Shown here in pieces: positions 43,729 to 52,573 of a stretch of DNA of 64,000 nt; the stretch's first letter is position 1; the number at the start of each line of letters is the position of its first letter. A model generated the notes under the pieces. That model did no database searches and was not told where the DNA came from. It was given only the letters and a program-made list of their open reading frames with translations. Where the stretch lies: NCBI GenBank assembly GCA_963798455.1, contig CAWCTD010000003.1, positions 2,356,001 through 2,420,000 of the forward strand, written 5' to 3'. The translations under genes and the position numbers were made by a program. The stretch is from CAWCTD01 sp963798455. GTDB taxonomy: Bacteria > Acidobacteriota > Terriglobia > Bryobacterales > Bryobacteraceae.

Positions 43729-44555
43729 AGCAGCTTCTCCTTCTCGCGCCAGACCCAAAGCATGAGCATCCCCATGGCCACGGCCATCAGGGCCAGCGAC
43801 GCCGCCGATCCGAAGGGCCAGTCGCGCGCGCTCGTGAACTGATTCTGGATGAGGTTGCCCGCCATGACGGTCTTGCTGCCCCCGAGCAGGTCGGGCGTCA
43901 GGTAGGCGCCCAGGCAGGGAATGAAGACCAGCACCGCGCCGGCACGGATGCCGGGGGCCGCCAGCGGCACGACAACGCGGACTAATGTCTGCCACGGCTT
44001 CGCCCCCAGGTCGGCCGCGGCTTCGAGCAGGTTGGGATCGATCCTCTCCAGCGTGGCGTACAGCGGAAGCACGGTAAAGGGCAGATAGCCGTACACCAGG
44101 CCCACCAGCACCGCGCCCGCATTGTAGAGCAGGGGGAGGGGCTGGGAGATGAGTCCGACGGCCGCCAGCGCCGTGTTGATCAAGCCCGTGTCCCGCAGCA
44201 GGAACATCCAGGCGTAAGTGCGAACCAGAAAGCTGGTCCAGAAAGGCAGCATCACCAGGCAGAGGTACAGGTTCTTCCTTGTTCCCGCGCGCGAGATGAA
44301 CAGCGCCAGCGGGAATCCCAAGACCAGGCACACCAAAGTCGCCGAGCCCGCCATCAGAAACGAGCGAGCCAGGATCCTGAGATACAGCGGATCGATCAGC
44401 CGCCCGTAGTTCTCGAGATTGTAAGGAAGCTCCACGCCGCCATAGACACCCCGGCTCAGGAAGCTGTAGAGCAGGACGACCCCCAGCGGCGCGACGAACA
44501 GCACTCCGAGCACGGCCGCCGCCGGAGTGAGGAACAGCAGACGCAGGCGCTTCAT
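43725..44555 (-). CDS. potB: polyamine ABC transporter permease
   Basis: ATG 44555 overlaps the potA stop by 4 nt and gives 276 residues starting MKRLRLLFLTPAAAVLG. Features: helix with PFWTSFLVRTYAWMFLLRDTGLIN, typical of PotB, LLYNAGAVLVGLVYGYLPFTVLPLY and the EAA loop LLEAAADLGAKPWQTLVRVVVPLAAPG. Pairs with PotC to form the translocation pore. The upstream in-frame extension overlaps potA and lacks a signal of translation. Confidence 0.95.
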   Translation of the reverse strand: MKRLRLLFLTPAAAVLGVLFVAPLGVVLLYSFLSRGVYGGVELPYNLENYGRLIDPLYLRILARSFLMAGSATLVCLVLGFPLALFISRAGTRKNLYLCLVMLPFWTSFLVRTYAWMFLLRDTGLINTALAAVGLISQPLPLLYNAGAVLVGLVYGYLPFTVLPLYATLERIDPNLLEAAADLGAKPWQTLVRVVVPLAAPGIRAGAVLVFIPCLGAYLTPDLLGGSKTVMAGNLIQNQFTSARDWPFGSAASLALMAVAMGMLMLWVWREKEKLL

Positions 44556-45523
44556 GCGGGCTCCCGAGGGAAGCTCATCTCGTCGCGTGCGCGCCACCAC
44601 ACCTGGACGCTCTCGCCGCGATCGAAGCTGCCGTCCGGGCGCGGTACTTCGGCCACGACGCTCACACCGGAGGCAAGCCGAGCCTCCACGTGGAAGCAAT
44701 TGCCCAGGAACACGGAGCCGGCGATGATGGCCGGAGTGGCCCGTGAATCCTCCGGGGGCGCCGCGCGCGAGATCCTGGTGGCCTCGGGCCGGACGCCCAC
44801 GCCGTCGATCCAGTTGACCGCGCCCAGGAAACCCGCCACGAAGCGATTCCGCGGCCGAAGGTAGACATCTTCTGGAGTGCCGATCTGCTCGATCCGTCCT
44901 TGCCGCATGACGGCGATCCTGTCGGAAAGTGTGAGAGCTTCCTCCTGGTCGTGGGTGACAAACAGGAACGTGACGCCGACGCGCCGCTGAAGGTCCTTCA
45001 GCTCGCCGCGCATCTGCTTCCGCAGGGCAGGATCGAGCGCGGCCAGCGGCTCGTCCAGCAGCAGCACCTCGGGCTCGAGAACGAGCGAACGCGCCAGCGC
45101 CACTCGCTGCCGCTCGCCGCCCGAGATCTCCAGCGGATACCGCCTCTCCTTGCCGGAGAGCTGCACCATGGCGATCGCGTCTCCCACGCGGCGCGAGATG
45201 TTGGAGAGGCCCTTTCGCTTAAGTCCGAACTCGATGTTCTCCCAGACCGTCAGGTGCGGGAACAGCGCGTAGTTCTGAAAGACGGTGCTGACGTTCCGTT
45301 GGTAAGGCCTGAGGTCGTTGATGGATTGCCCGTTGAGGCGAACCTCCCCAGTGGTCGGCTGTTCAAAGCCGGCGATCAGGCGTAGGGTGGTGGTCTTGCC
45401 GCAGCCGGAGGGTCCCAGCAGCGAGTAGAAGGCCCCCCTGGGAATCTCCAGGGAAATCCCCGCCAGGGCTTTGTGATCCGTGAAGTTCTTCGACAGGTCG
45501 CGCAGTTCCAGAACGGGCCGCAT
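44552..45523 (-). CDS. potA: polyamine ABC transporter ATPase
   Basis: First gene of potABCD; 323 residues. Walker A LLGPSGCGKTTTLRL, Q loop VFQNYALFPH, signature ISGGERQRVALARSL, Walker B VLLLDEPLAALD, switch VTHDQEEA. The C-terminal 80 residues form a TOBE domain (VRPEATRISR; RGESVQVWWRARDE) that can modulate activity. Uses ATP to drive polyamine import. All four pot genes overlap by 4 nt, giving strict translational coupling. Confidence 0.96.
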   Translation of the reverse strand: MRPVLELRDLSKNFTDHKALAGISLEIPRGAFYSLLGPSGCGKTTTLRLIAGFEQPTTGEVRLNGQSINDLRPYQRNVSTVFQNYALFPHLTVWENIEFGLKRKGLSNISRRVGDAIAMVQLSGKERRYPLEISGGERQRVALARSLVLEPEVLLLDEPLAALDPALRKQMRGELKDLQRRVGVTFLFVTHDQEEALTLSDRIAVMRQGRIEQIGTPEDVYLRPRNRFVAGFLGAVNWIDGVGVRPEATRISRAAPPEDSRATPAIIAGSVFLGNCFHVEARLASGVSVVAEVPRPDGSFDRGESVQVWWRARDEMSFPREPA

Positions 45524-45535
45524 CTGGAACAGATC

Positions 45536-46480
45536 TTAGCGCACGCGAACGGCGAGGGTATTCGAGCCGGTGATGCACGCGCGGCCAAGCAAGCCGGTCA
45601 ATTCCCCCCAGGCACGCGCGCAGCACCCCAGAAACACCAGGGGCGACGAGAGCAGGAACCGAGCTATGTAGCGTGGGCACGCGAGCACCCGCCGGGCCGT
45701 CAAGGCCAACAGCAGAAACGGATAGAGCGGAGACAGCATGACCAACAGCCAGCGCCGCCAGCCGTCGACCTTGTGCTGAGAGCGCGCGACCTGCGCAAAG
45801 AAGCGCCGATGCTCGGCCACATGCGTTAGAAACTCCCCTGCGCTCGGCTGGCAGGTGTGGAATACCCGGATTGCAGGGCTGGAGAGCACCTTGTGTCCGT
45901 CCCGTCCCGCCCGCCATTGAAACGCCGTGTCGGAACAGTAGGTGCCGCCCAGGAACGGTCCGTATCGCTCGAAAGCCTCGCGCTTGAAGGAAAGGCAAGA
46001 GCCCGCGATCTCGCCGATTTCCGCCGGTCTCGTTCGGGGCAGCCAGAGACTGAACTCGCAGAAGTAGTAGGCCCAGGCGGTCAGGCCCTTCCGGCTGCCG
46101 TTGTCGATCGCGCCACCGATCAGCCAATGCGGCGAGCGATGCGTTTCCAGCACGGCCTCGACCCAGTTTTTTTCGACGTAACAGTCGGCGTCCAGGAAGG
46201 CAATGACCGGAGCGCGGGCCACTTCAAGGGCGCGGTTGCGTGCATCGCCGCAGTAGAGACGATGAAGAGATGTCAGCAAGAGGACTCCGGGATAGCGCTG
46301 CCGGACGTGCTCCGCCGTTCCGTCAGTGGAGCTGTCGACGAAGATAATTTGGAACGGCCGGCCGGTGTCCTGCCGCAGAAGGGAAGACAAGCAGGCGTCC
46401 ACGGTGGACAAGGAGTTGTAGCTCGCGATGATGATGCTCAACTCCGGAGTTACTGGACCTAGGTCAGGACGGCCGGGCAT
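45536..46480 (-). CDS. family 2 glycosyltransferase with C-terminal membrane helices
   Basis: ATG 46480 (GGAGG 10 nt upstream) overlaps the radical SAM gene by 17 nt. The 314-residue protein has a GT-A fold: LSIIIASYNSLSTVDACLSSL, IIFVDSSTDGT, VIAFLDADCYVEKNW (DxD motif) and ICSD-like TYCSDTAFQWRAGRDG. Two to three hydrophobic segments after residue 245 (LLVMLSPLYPFLLLALTA) tether it to the membrane. It probably adds a sugar to a cell-envelope acceptor. A longer upstream reading exists but lies inside the radical SAM gene. Confidence 0.87.
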   Translation of the reverse strand: MPGRPDLGPVTPELSIIIASYNSLSTVDACLSSLLRQDTGRPFQIIFVDSSTDGTAEHVRQRYPGVLLLTSLHRLYCGDARNRALEVARAPVIAFLDADCYVEKNWVEAVLETHRSPHWLIGGAIDNGSRKGLTAWAYYFCEFSLWLPRTRPAEIGEIAGSCLSFKREAFERYGPFLGGTYCSDTAFQWRAGRDGHKVLSSPAIRVFHTCQPSAGEFLTHVAEHRRFFAQVARSQHKVDGWRRWLLVMLSPLYPFLLLALTARRVLACPRYIARFLLSSPLVFLGCCARAWGELTGLLGRACITGSNTLAVRVR

Positions 46481-47627
46481 AGAAAATGGCCTCCGCGATT
46501 GTCTCGCGAGAACAGTCTCCGCCTCTGTAGGCGTAGGTGCAGTCGGAGCAGAGCGGTATGGCCTGCCAGGCCTCACGGAAACGGCTGCGCAGGCGCCGGT
46601 AGGCATCCCCCTGCCAGATTTCACGAAAGCTCTGGTTCTGCAAAGATCCCAGGACGTACTTCTCTCTGGGGTCGAAGGCACAGGGACATACCGTCCCATT
46701 CCAGTGAATGACCGGCGTCGTCCACAATTGCCGGCAGGGGTTGTGCCGAAGACGCTGGCGGGCGCCCGTGTGCGGGTCAGGCGTGAAGCGCCAGTACTCA
46801 GTACTCCGAGGAAGGTAGCCGGCGCCGCCGCCCGGGTCAGCCTCCTCGCGGTCTCCATACGGATCCATCGAGCGAGGGTTCAACGTCTTGAAACTCAGGA
46901 CGTCGGCGCCCGAACACGGAGCCAGTTCCTTCACCTGAGGGATTTCGTGCTCATTGTGGGCCATCACGATGAAACGGAAATTGATGAGAGGCGTGAGGCT
47001 CGCCAGCGCCTTCTTTCGCGCCGCCACGGCCCGCATACCTTCGAGCGCGGTTGAGAGCTTCCCGCCCTGGCGGTACCGCTCGTAGGTCTCCTGCGTGATC
47101 CCGTCGATGGCAAAAATGATCGAGTCGATGCCGGAGCGGACCAGGCGGTCCGCCAGTTCCGGCTGGGCAAACAGGTGACCGTTCGTGCTTGAAATGACCT
47201 TCACGCCTTTGCTCTTGGCATAGGCGATCATGTCGAAGGCGTGAGGATTGACGAAGGGCTCGCCCCAGTCCCAGAACAGCAGCGTGAACACGTAGTCACC
47301 GGTTTCGTCGAGAAGCTTCCTGAACAGCGCCGGGTCCATGTGCCCTTGAGGGCGTTCCAGCCCTTTAGTGACGGGGCAAAGCGCGCAGGCCAGATTGCAG
47401 TGGGCGGACGGCTCGACCATCAGGTGGATGGGCATGCCCCAAGTCCGGAGCGGCTCGAAATGGACCGAGAGCTCCGCCCTCACGACGTTGGACAGTTTCC
47501 GCCAGGGAAGATCCGAGAACTCGTAGGGGATTCTATCCGACACCACCGTGATCCGGCGGCGAGCCAAGCCCCGGACGCCCTGTGCGGCCTTGTGGAGAAA
47601 ACCTGTTTGCGGACTTGAAAACGGCAT
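46464..47627 (-). CDS. radical SAM protein with SPASM-type cluster
   Basis: A 387-residue protein. The radical SAM core begins at EPSAHCNLACALCPVTKG, supplying the CxxxCxxC ligands for the SAM-binding [4Fe-4S] cluster, followed by LLFWDWGEPFVNPHAF and ISSTNGHLF. The C-terminal region has C-rich SPASM features: NPCRQLWTTPVIHWNGTVCPCAFD and IPLCSDCTYAYRGGDC. Related proteins modify peptides or act in cell-envelope saccharide pathways. It precedes and overlaps a family 2 glycosyltransferase, suggesting a shared surface-polysaccharide or glycoconjugate role, which is inference. Confidence 0.88.
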   Translation of the reverse strand: MPFSSPQTGFLHKAAQGVRGLARRRITVVSDRIPYEFSDLPWRKLSNVVRAELSVHFEPLRTWGMPIHLMVEPSAHCNLACALCPVTKGLERPQGHMDPALFRKLLDETGDYVFTLLFWDWGEPFVNPHAFDMIAYAKSKGVKVISSTNGHLFAQPELADRLVRSGIDSIIFAIDGITQETYERYRQGGKLSTALEGMRAVAARKKALASLTPLINFRFIVMAHNEHEIPQVKELAPCSGADVLSFKTLNPRSMDPYGDREEADPGGGAGYLPRSTEYWRFTPDPHTGARQRLRHNPCRQLWTTPVIHWNGTVCPCAFDPREKYVLGSLQNQSFREIWQGDAYRRLRSRFREAWQAIPLCSDCTYAYRGGDCSRETIAEAIFYARPS

Positions 47628-47748
47628 ACCCCCCTACAGCGTATCTCAGCCGCCCGCGGCTTCCTAGCGGGCGCCGGCCGAGCTTCAGCGCAAGGCCCGG
47701 TAGGCGCCGGCCGACTAGCCACCGCTGTGCGAGAATAATGCTTGGCTG

Positions 47749-48366
47749 ATGGTTCGAGACGGCATCTATTTTGCTGTGGCGCTGACCGCCGGCGGGGGAC
47801 TGGTCTCCTACTTAGCTGAGCCCGCCTATGGGGCGCCTCTGTATTTGTTGGCCGGCTTCTGCCTGTATTTTTTCAGGGATCCGGATCGCGCCATCCCTGC
47901 CGGGCCGGTGGCGGTGTCGCCCGCCGACGGCAAGATTGTCGCCGTCCGCGCGGAGGGATCGGCGCTGACGCGCATCAGCATCTTCTTGAATATCTTCGAC
48001 GTACACGTCAACCGCTCGCCCATTGCGGGCGCAATCACGTCAGTGGACTACCGCAAAGGACGGTTCCTGATGGCGAGCCGTGAGGCCGCCTCCGCCGAGA
48101 ACGAGCAGAACTCGGTCACCGTGGAGGGCCGCGGGACGCGGGTCGTATTCAAGCAGATTGCGGGACTCATCGCCCGCCGCATCGTTTTCCACAAGCAGCC
48201 GGGCGACGTGGTGGCGGCCGGGGAGCGCGTCGGCCTGATCAAGTTCGGATCCCGGGTCGATGTGTTCCTAGGACCCGAGTGGAGCGTGGAGGTACGGGAA
48301 GGCGAGAAGGTGAAAGGCGGGTCGAGCGTGCTGGGCCGGCTCCGCAACGCGGGCCCCGAGGGGTGA
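47749..48366 (+). CDS. psd: phosphatidylserine decarboxylase
   Basis: A 205-residue protein of the short (archaeal-type PsdA) class. Two N-terminal hydrophobic stretches (residues 4-45), PVAVSPADGKIVAVRAEG, IFLNIFDVHVNRSPIAG, and the self-cleavage site FGSRVDVFLGPEW, where the Ser after Gly becomes the pyruvoyl cofactor. It converts phosphatidylserine to phosphatidylethanolamine at the inner membrane. Directly upstream of pssA (7-nt gap), forming the usual psd-pssA lipid operon. Confidence 0.95.
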   Translation: MVRDGIYFAVALTAGGGLVSYLAEPAYGAPLYLLAGFCLYFFRDPDRAIPAGPVAVSPADGKIVAVRAEGSALTRISIFLNIFDVHVNRSPIAGAITSVDYRKGRFLMASREAASAENEQNSVTVEGRGTRVVFKQIAGLIARRIVFHKQPGDVVAAGERVGLIKFGSRVDVFLGPEWSVEVREGEKVKGGSSVLGRLRNAGPEG

Positions 48367-48373
48367 TTCCGGC

Positions 48374-49264
48374 ATGGCGCTGAATCTTCAGGAACGCTTG
48401 ATTGACCGCAACTCCCCGGACCGGCGCCCGCGGAGAGCCGCCTACGCCCTGCCCATGCTGTTCACAGCGGGAAACATCTTCCTCGGCTTCCTGGCGATCA
48501 TGAGGTCGTTCATGGGCGCCCTGCTGGCCAAGTCCGGCGACTTGGGCGCCAATCAGCACTTCGAAGTGGCCGCCAAGGCGATCGGCGTGGCGGTCTTGTT
48601 GGACGGACTGGACGGCAGGATCGCCAGGCTCACGGGGACCACCAGCGAATTTGGCCGCGAGATGGACTCCCTGGCGGACGTGGTGAGCTTCGGGGTTGCG
48701 CCCGCGGTACTGGCATTGGCCTGGGGCGCGCAGTTCGTGGACGGCTCCCTGAACCCCCTGTTGCAGGAGTACCTGCGCCGCTGCGCCTACTTCATCGGGT
48801 TCCTCTTCCTGCTCTGCTGCGCCGTGCGCCTGGCTCGGTTCAACATTCAGAAGAACCCCGTGCCCAAGAATCCGGGGCGGTCGGACCGGAAGTACTTTGT
48901 GGGGCTGCCGACGCCGGCCGCGGCGGCGCTGGTGGCTGCCGTGGTGTATGCCTCCGACAGCATTCCTGTCGAGTTCTGGCCTCTTTCGGTGGCTTGGCTG
49001 GCGCTGCTGGCGCTGCTGGCGTTCCTGATGGTCAGCACCTGGCGCTACCGCAGTCTCAAGGACATCCAGTTGCTGCGGCCCCTGTCGCCGCTCACGGTCA
49101 TCCTGTGGGGGGCGCTTATGTACCTGACCTGGAATTTCCCGCAGCCGGTGCTGCTGGGCGTGGCTTGTTTCTACGTGGGAAGCGGTATCGTGGTGCGAAT
49201 CGGAGGCGCGGTGAGGCGCCGGCTGCGTCACGCGCACCCTGAGCCGCAGAGGCAGCCGGGTTAG
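48374..49264 (+). CDS. pssA: CDP-diacylglycerol-serine O-phosphatidyltransferase
   Basis: A 296-residue integral membrane protein with the CDP-alcohol phosphotransferase motif D-G-x2-A-R-x8-G-x3-D-x3-D in LLDGLDGRIARLTGTTSEFGREMDSLAD (positions about 75-100), flanked by several membrane helices. It condenses CDP-diacylglycerol with serine. It lies between psd and the Asd-like gene with gaps of 7 and 4 nt, so phosphatidylethanolamine synthesis is encoded as a unit. Confidence 0.95.
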   Translation: MALNLQERLIDRNSPDRRPRRAAYALPMLFTAGNIFLGFLAIMRSFMGALLAKSGDLGANQHFEVAAKAIGVAVLLDGLDGRIARLTGTTSEFGREMDSLADVVSFGVAPAVLALAWGAQFVDGSLNPLLQEYLRRCAYFIGFLFLLCCAVRLARFNIQKNPVPKNPGRSDRKYFVGLPTPAAAALVAAVVYASDSIPVEFWPLSVAWLALLALLAFLMVSTWRYRSLKDIQLLRPLSPLTVILWGALMYLTWNFPQPVLLGVACFYVGSGIVVRIGGAVRRRLRHAHPEPQRQPG

Positions 49265-49268
49265 GCGG

Positions 49269-50297
49269 ATGAAGAACCGCGTCGCCATCTCGATCGTCGG
49301 CGGAGAGTCACTGCTCGGGCGGGAACTCCGCGACCTCATCGCCGAGCAGCGCCTGCCGATTCGGGTCCATCTCATCGGAGTGGATGAGACCTCCATGACG
49401 CTGGCCGAGCAGGACGGTGAGCCGGCGGTTATCACGCCCTTGGACGAGGAGCACCTGGCGGGCGCCAAAGTCGCGGTGCTGGCGGGTTCCCGGGCCAGCA
49501 GCCGAAAAGCCCTCGCCCTGTCGGAGAAATGTGCCGCCGGGCCGGTCCTGATCGACATGACCTACACGGCGGAGGACGAGCCCTCGGCCCGGCTCCGAGC
49601 TCCGTTGGTCGAGCCGCCAGGGTACAAGGCGCCAGCCGGGACTGTACACGTGATAGCTCATCCGGCGGCTGTCGCGCTGGTTCTCCTGCTGTCGCGGCTG
49701 AGCGCGCGCTTCATTATCCGCCGTTGGACTGCGCACATCTTCGAGCCGGCCAGCGAGCGCGGCCGAAGGGGACTGGAGGAACTGAGAAGACAGACCGTCG
49801 GCCTGCTGGCCTTCCAGGCGTTGCCCAAGGAGATCTTCGACGCGCAGGTGAGCTTCAACATGCTGGCCAGATACGGCGACGAAGCCCCCGAGGCGCTGGA
49901 GTCGATCGAACTGCGCATCGAGCGTCACCTGGCGAGCCTGCTCGGCGGCCACAATGTAGCGCCGATGCCTTCGATTCGCCTGGTGCAGGCGCCGGTCTTC
50001 CACGGCTACAGCATCTCCGTCTACGCGGAATTTGAACAAAGGCCGGACGTGCAGACTCTGGCCGAAGCCCTAAGTTCGCCCGAGGTGGATGTGAGGACCG
50101 GGGACCTCGAGCCGCCCAACAACGTCGGCATCGCCGGGCAGGGCGGCATCGCCGTGGGTTCCATCACCCCCGATCGCAACCATCCCAACGCGTGCTGGTT
50201 TTGGGTGGTGGCGGACAATTTCAGGCTGATGGCCGAGAACGCCTCGGCCGTGGTCCGCTCACTGCTGCCCGTGCCAGGGCCAGGCGAGGCGCCGTGA
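49269..50297 (+). CDS. aspartate-semialdehyde dehydrogenase-like protein lacking the catalytic Cys
   Basis: A 342-residue protein of the Asd/ArgC fold. N-terminal Rossmann part: VAISIVGGESLLGRELRDLI and KVAVLAGSRASSRKALAL. The active-site loop where Asd has NPNCST reads VIAHPAAVALVLLLS, so the thiolate nucleophile is replaced by Ala. The dimerisation domain (ALPKEIFDAQVSFNML; PVFHGYSISVYAEF; PPNNVGIAGQGGIAVGSI) is kept. It cannot do acylating dehydrogenase chemistry as Asd does. Located between pssA and lptE with a 4-nt stop/start overlap to lptE, suggesting a non-enzymatic or altered role in envelope metabolism. Confidence 0.8.
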   Translation: MKNRVAISIVGGESLLGRELRDLIAEQRLPIRVHLIGVDETSMTLAEQDGEPAVITPLDEEHLAGAKVAVLAGSRASSRKALALSEKCAAGPVLIDMTYTAEDEPSARLRAPLVEPPGYKAPAGTVHVIAHPAAVALVLLLSRLSARFIIRRWTAHIFEPASERGRRGLEELRRQTVGLLAFQALPKEIFDAQVSFNMLARYGDEAPEALESIELRIERHLASLLGGHNVAPMPSIRLVQAPVFHGYSISVYAEFEQRPDVQTLAEALSSPEVDVRTGDLEPPNNVGIAGQGGIAVGSITPDRNHPNACWFWVVADNFRLMAENASAVVRSLLPVPGPGEAP

Positions 50298-50824
50298 GGC
50301 GGCCTGCCGCGGCCACGGCGGCGTGCGTGTTCCTGGCGGCCTTGCTCGGCGCCGGCTGCGGGTACCACGTCTCGGGTCATGCGGACTTGCTGCCGGTGGG
50401 GATCCACACCATAGCCGTCCCGCCGTTCACAAACAACACGACGCGCTACAAGCTCACCGAACAGTTGCCGGAGGCGATCACACAGGAGTTCATCACGCGA
50501 ACGCGGTACCGCGTTGTGCCAGATCCGAAAGACGCCGATGCTGTTCTGACGGGCACGGTGGTCAGCTACAGTTCCTACCCGACGACCTTAGACCCGGCCA
50601 CGGGCCGCGCCAGCGCCGTGCAGGTGAGCGTGGTGCTGGACGTGGCGCTGAGGGATCGAGCCACCGGCGCGCTGTTGTTCTCGCAGGACAAGACGGAGTA
50701 CCGCGAACGTTACGAGATCAGCGTCAATGAGAGCACCTATTTCGACGAGAGCGACGAGGCCATGTTTCGTCTCAGCCGCGACGTGGCGCGATCGGTTGTC
50801 AGCGCCATTCTGGAAAGGTTCTGA
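50294..50824 (+). CDS. lptE: LptE-like LPS-assembly lipoprotein
   Basis: GTG 50294 overlaps the preceding stop by 4 nt; 176 residues. The signal peptide ends at a lipobox (LAALLGAGCGYHVSG, Cys at about 23). The mature part has VGIHTIAVPPFTNNTTRYKLTEQLPEAITQEFITRTRYRVV and SAVQVSVVLDVALRD, the alternating pattern of LptE/RlpB. It would plug the LptD barrel in the outer membrane during lipopolysaccharide insertion. The lptE-holA order is common in many bacteria. Confidence 0.88.
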   Translation: MRRPAAATAACVFLAALLGAGCGYHVSGHADLLPVGIHTIAVPPFTNNTTRYKLTEQLPEAITQEFITRTRYRVVPDPKDADAVLTGTVVSYSSYPTTLDPATGRASAVQVSVVLDVALRDRATGALLFSQDKTEYRERYEISVNESTYFDESDEAMFRLSRDVARSVVSAILERF

Positions 50825-50829
50825 CGCGC

Positions 50830-51897
50830 GTGACTCCCGAGCAATTCCTTTCACAGATACGGCGCCGGGAACCCGAGCCGATATACCTGTTTCTGGGAGT
50901 GGAACCCTATCGCCGGGAGCAGTGCCGCCGCGCCTTGACTGAGAAGGCGCTCGGCGAGGAGGACAGGCAGCAGGGGCTGACCGCTTGGGACCTTCAGGCA
51001 ACGACCTTGAGCGCGGTCGTGGATGACGCCTGTTCGCTTTCCTTGTTCGCGCCGCGCCGTCTGATCTGGGTTTCCAACGCCGAAGCGGCTCTGCCGCGCG
51101 GCCGGGTGAGCGCGGAGGCCGGCGAAAGGGATTCGGAGGCTGGCGGTCCAATGACGCAGTTGTCCCGGTATCTCGAGCGGCCATCCCCGGGCGTGGTCGT
51201 GGTTCTGGAGGCCAGCCGCTACGATCTGGAGGGGGAGGACAGGGCCAAGCTGGATCGTGTGCGCAAGTTCTATTCGGGTATTCCCGCGCAGGTTGAGTTC
51301 CCGCGCTATTCAGTGCAGGAGGCGCGCCAACTTGCCGTGGAACTCTCCCGGGAGGCCGGGCTGGCCATGGACGGCGCCGCCATCGAGTGGATGGTGGACC
51401 TGCTAGGCGCCGATGCCATGCACATCGCCACCGAGACGGAGAAACTGCGGCTGTACGCGGGCACGCGCAAGCAGATCGACGCCCGGGAACTGGCGGCGCT
51501 GGTGCCGGATTCCAGCGTCTCCACGATTTTCGCGCTGGTGGACGCGCTGGGAAGGCGCGACCGGCTGCGCGCGCTGAGCCTGGTGGACACGCTGGTGCGG
51601 CAGGGCGAATACATGCCCCTGGCGCTGAGCTTTCTGGCCTCGCTGTTCCGCCTGGCCCTGGCCGCGAAGGAGAAGGGACTGAAGAGCCCGCAACAAATCC
51701 AGCAGGCATTCTCGAAGCCCGGCAGAGCGGTCTGGCGGTCCAAGGCGGAGCAGATCCATCAGACGGCCACCGTCTTCAGCCAGGCTCAACTGGAAACCGG
51801 GCTGAGACAGATCTTCGCCACGGATTGGGGCCTGCGCGACGCCCGGCCGAGCGACCGCATCGTGATGGAGAAGTTCATCCTGGCGCTGGCGGGGTGA
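50830..51897 (+). CDS. holA: DNA polymerase III delta subunit
   Basis: GTG 50830, 355 residues, with the HolA pattern: YLFLGVEPYRREQCRRAL at the N-terminus, LSLFAPRRLIWV, GVVVVLEASRYD, VEFPRYSVQEARQLAVELSREAGLAMDGAAIEWMVDLLGADAMHIATETEKL, SSVSTIFALVDALGRRD and the C-terminal collar domain ending FILALAG. Delta opens the sliding clamp during clamp loading. Its last 47 nt are nearly duplicated 677 nt downstream beyond a toxin-antitoxin pair. Confidence 0.93.
   Translation: MTPEQFLSQIRRREPEPIYLFLGVEPYRREQCRRALTEKALGEEDRQQGLTAWDLQATTLSAVVDDACSLSLFAPRRLIWVSNAEAALPRGRVSAEAGERDSEAGGPMTQLSRYLERPSPGVVVVLEASRYDLEGEDRAKLDRVRKFYSGIPAQVEFPRYSVQEARQLAVELSREAGLAMDGAAIEWMVDLLGADAMHIATETEKLRLYAGTRKQIDARELAALVPDSSVSTIFALVDALGRRDRLRALSLVDTLVRQGEYMPLALSFLASLFRLALAAKEKGLKSPQQIQQAFSKPGRAVWRSKAEQIHQTATVFSQAQLETGLRQIFATDWGLRDARPSDRIVMEKFILALAG
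51851..51897 (+). repeat. direct repeat copy A: holA 3' end
   Basis: This 47-nt stretch (GCGACCGCATCGTGATGGAG...) ends with the holA stop codon. A second copy at 52574-52620 matches at 42 of 47 positions in the same orientation, including the stop. The two copies bracket the antitoxin-toxin pair. Confidence 0.85.
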
Positions 51898-51964
51898 GGC
51901 CGCGGGCTCCTGCCATGGCTTGTGTGCCATAGTTTCATGGCATAATGAGGCAGGAGGTCCTGTA

Positions 51965-52222
51965 GTGAAGAATTTCCACCTTCCTTTGCCCGAGCGGACG
52001 TACGCCGAGCTTCGGGCCGAAGCCGAGCGCGCTCAGTTGCCGGCGACCGCCATCGCGCGCGAAGCAATTGACCTGTGGCTTCGCGCCAGGAAAAGGACCG
52101 ACAGGCACAATGCCGTCCGTGCATACGCCGCCGAGATGCGCGGAACGGGATTCGACTTGGATCCCCTGCTGGAATCAGCGGCCGTCGAGCACATGCTGAA
52201 GACGCAGTCGGAGACCCGATGA
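51965..52222 (+). CDS. antitoxin partner of MazF-like toxin (CopG/RHH-like)
   Basis: GTG 51965 with AGGAGG 7 nt upstream gives 85 residues. The N-terminus, NFHLPLPERTYAELRAEAERAQLPATAIAREAIDLWL, has the beta strand and two-helix pattern of ribbon-helix-helix DNA-binding antitoxins; the remainder (FDLDPLLESAAVEHML) would wrap the toxin. The stop overlaps the toxin ATG by 4 nt. It is expected to neutralise the toxin and repress the pair's promoter. Confidence 0.82.
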   Translation: MKNFHLPLPERTYAELRAEAERAQLPATAIAREAIDLWLRARKRTDRHNAVRAYAAEMRGTGFDLDPLLESAAVEHMLKTQSETR

Positions 52223-52566
52223 GGAGGGGCGAGGTCTTCTGGGCCGACCTTGTTCCCCGCTCCGGGGCGGAACAAGCAGGGCGGCGGCCGGTCATCGTGG
52301 TTTCTCACGACGGTTTCAACCAGACGCCGGGTTGGAGATCGATCATCGTCGTGCCCATTTCCAGCTCAAGCGCACAGTCGAGGCGCGGGCCGACCGTTGT
52401 GGAGATTCAAGGGGGAATTGCCGGTTTGACCCAAACTAGTGTGGCGGTCTGTCACCAGGTTACAACTCTGGACCGGGCCAAGATCACGCAACGGCTGGGA
52501 ACACTGCCTCCCAACTACGTGCGAGATCTGGAGGCCGCCCTCAAGGCTGCCCTCGACCTCGACTGA
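52219..52566 (+). CDS. MazF/PemK family toxin (endoribonuclease)
   Basis: A 115-residue protein: MRRGEVFWADLVPRSGAEQAGRRPVIVVSHDGFN, with the conserved G-E-V-W and RPVIVVS strands, SIIVVPISSS, and the C-terminal TSVAVCHQVTTLDRAKI with the catalytic Thr/Arg region of the family. MazF-type toxins cut mRNA at short sequence motifs. It overlaps the antitoxin gene by 4 nt and is followed at once by a copy of the holA 3' end, suggesting the pair entered this site as a unit. Confidence 0.93.
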   Translation: MRRGEVFWADLVPRSGAEQAGRRPVIVVSHDGFNQTPGWRSIIVVPISSSSAQSRRGPTVVEIQGGIAGLTQTSVAVCHQVTTLDRAKITQRLGTLPPNYVRDLEAALKAALDLD

Positions 52567-52573
52567 CGCAGAT

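Noticed and set aside
43729..44331. Long upstream extension of potC
   Set aside because: It lies inside potB in another frame; the family N-terminus and the 4-nt overlap support GTG 43728.
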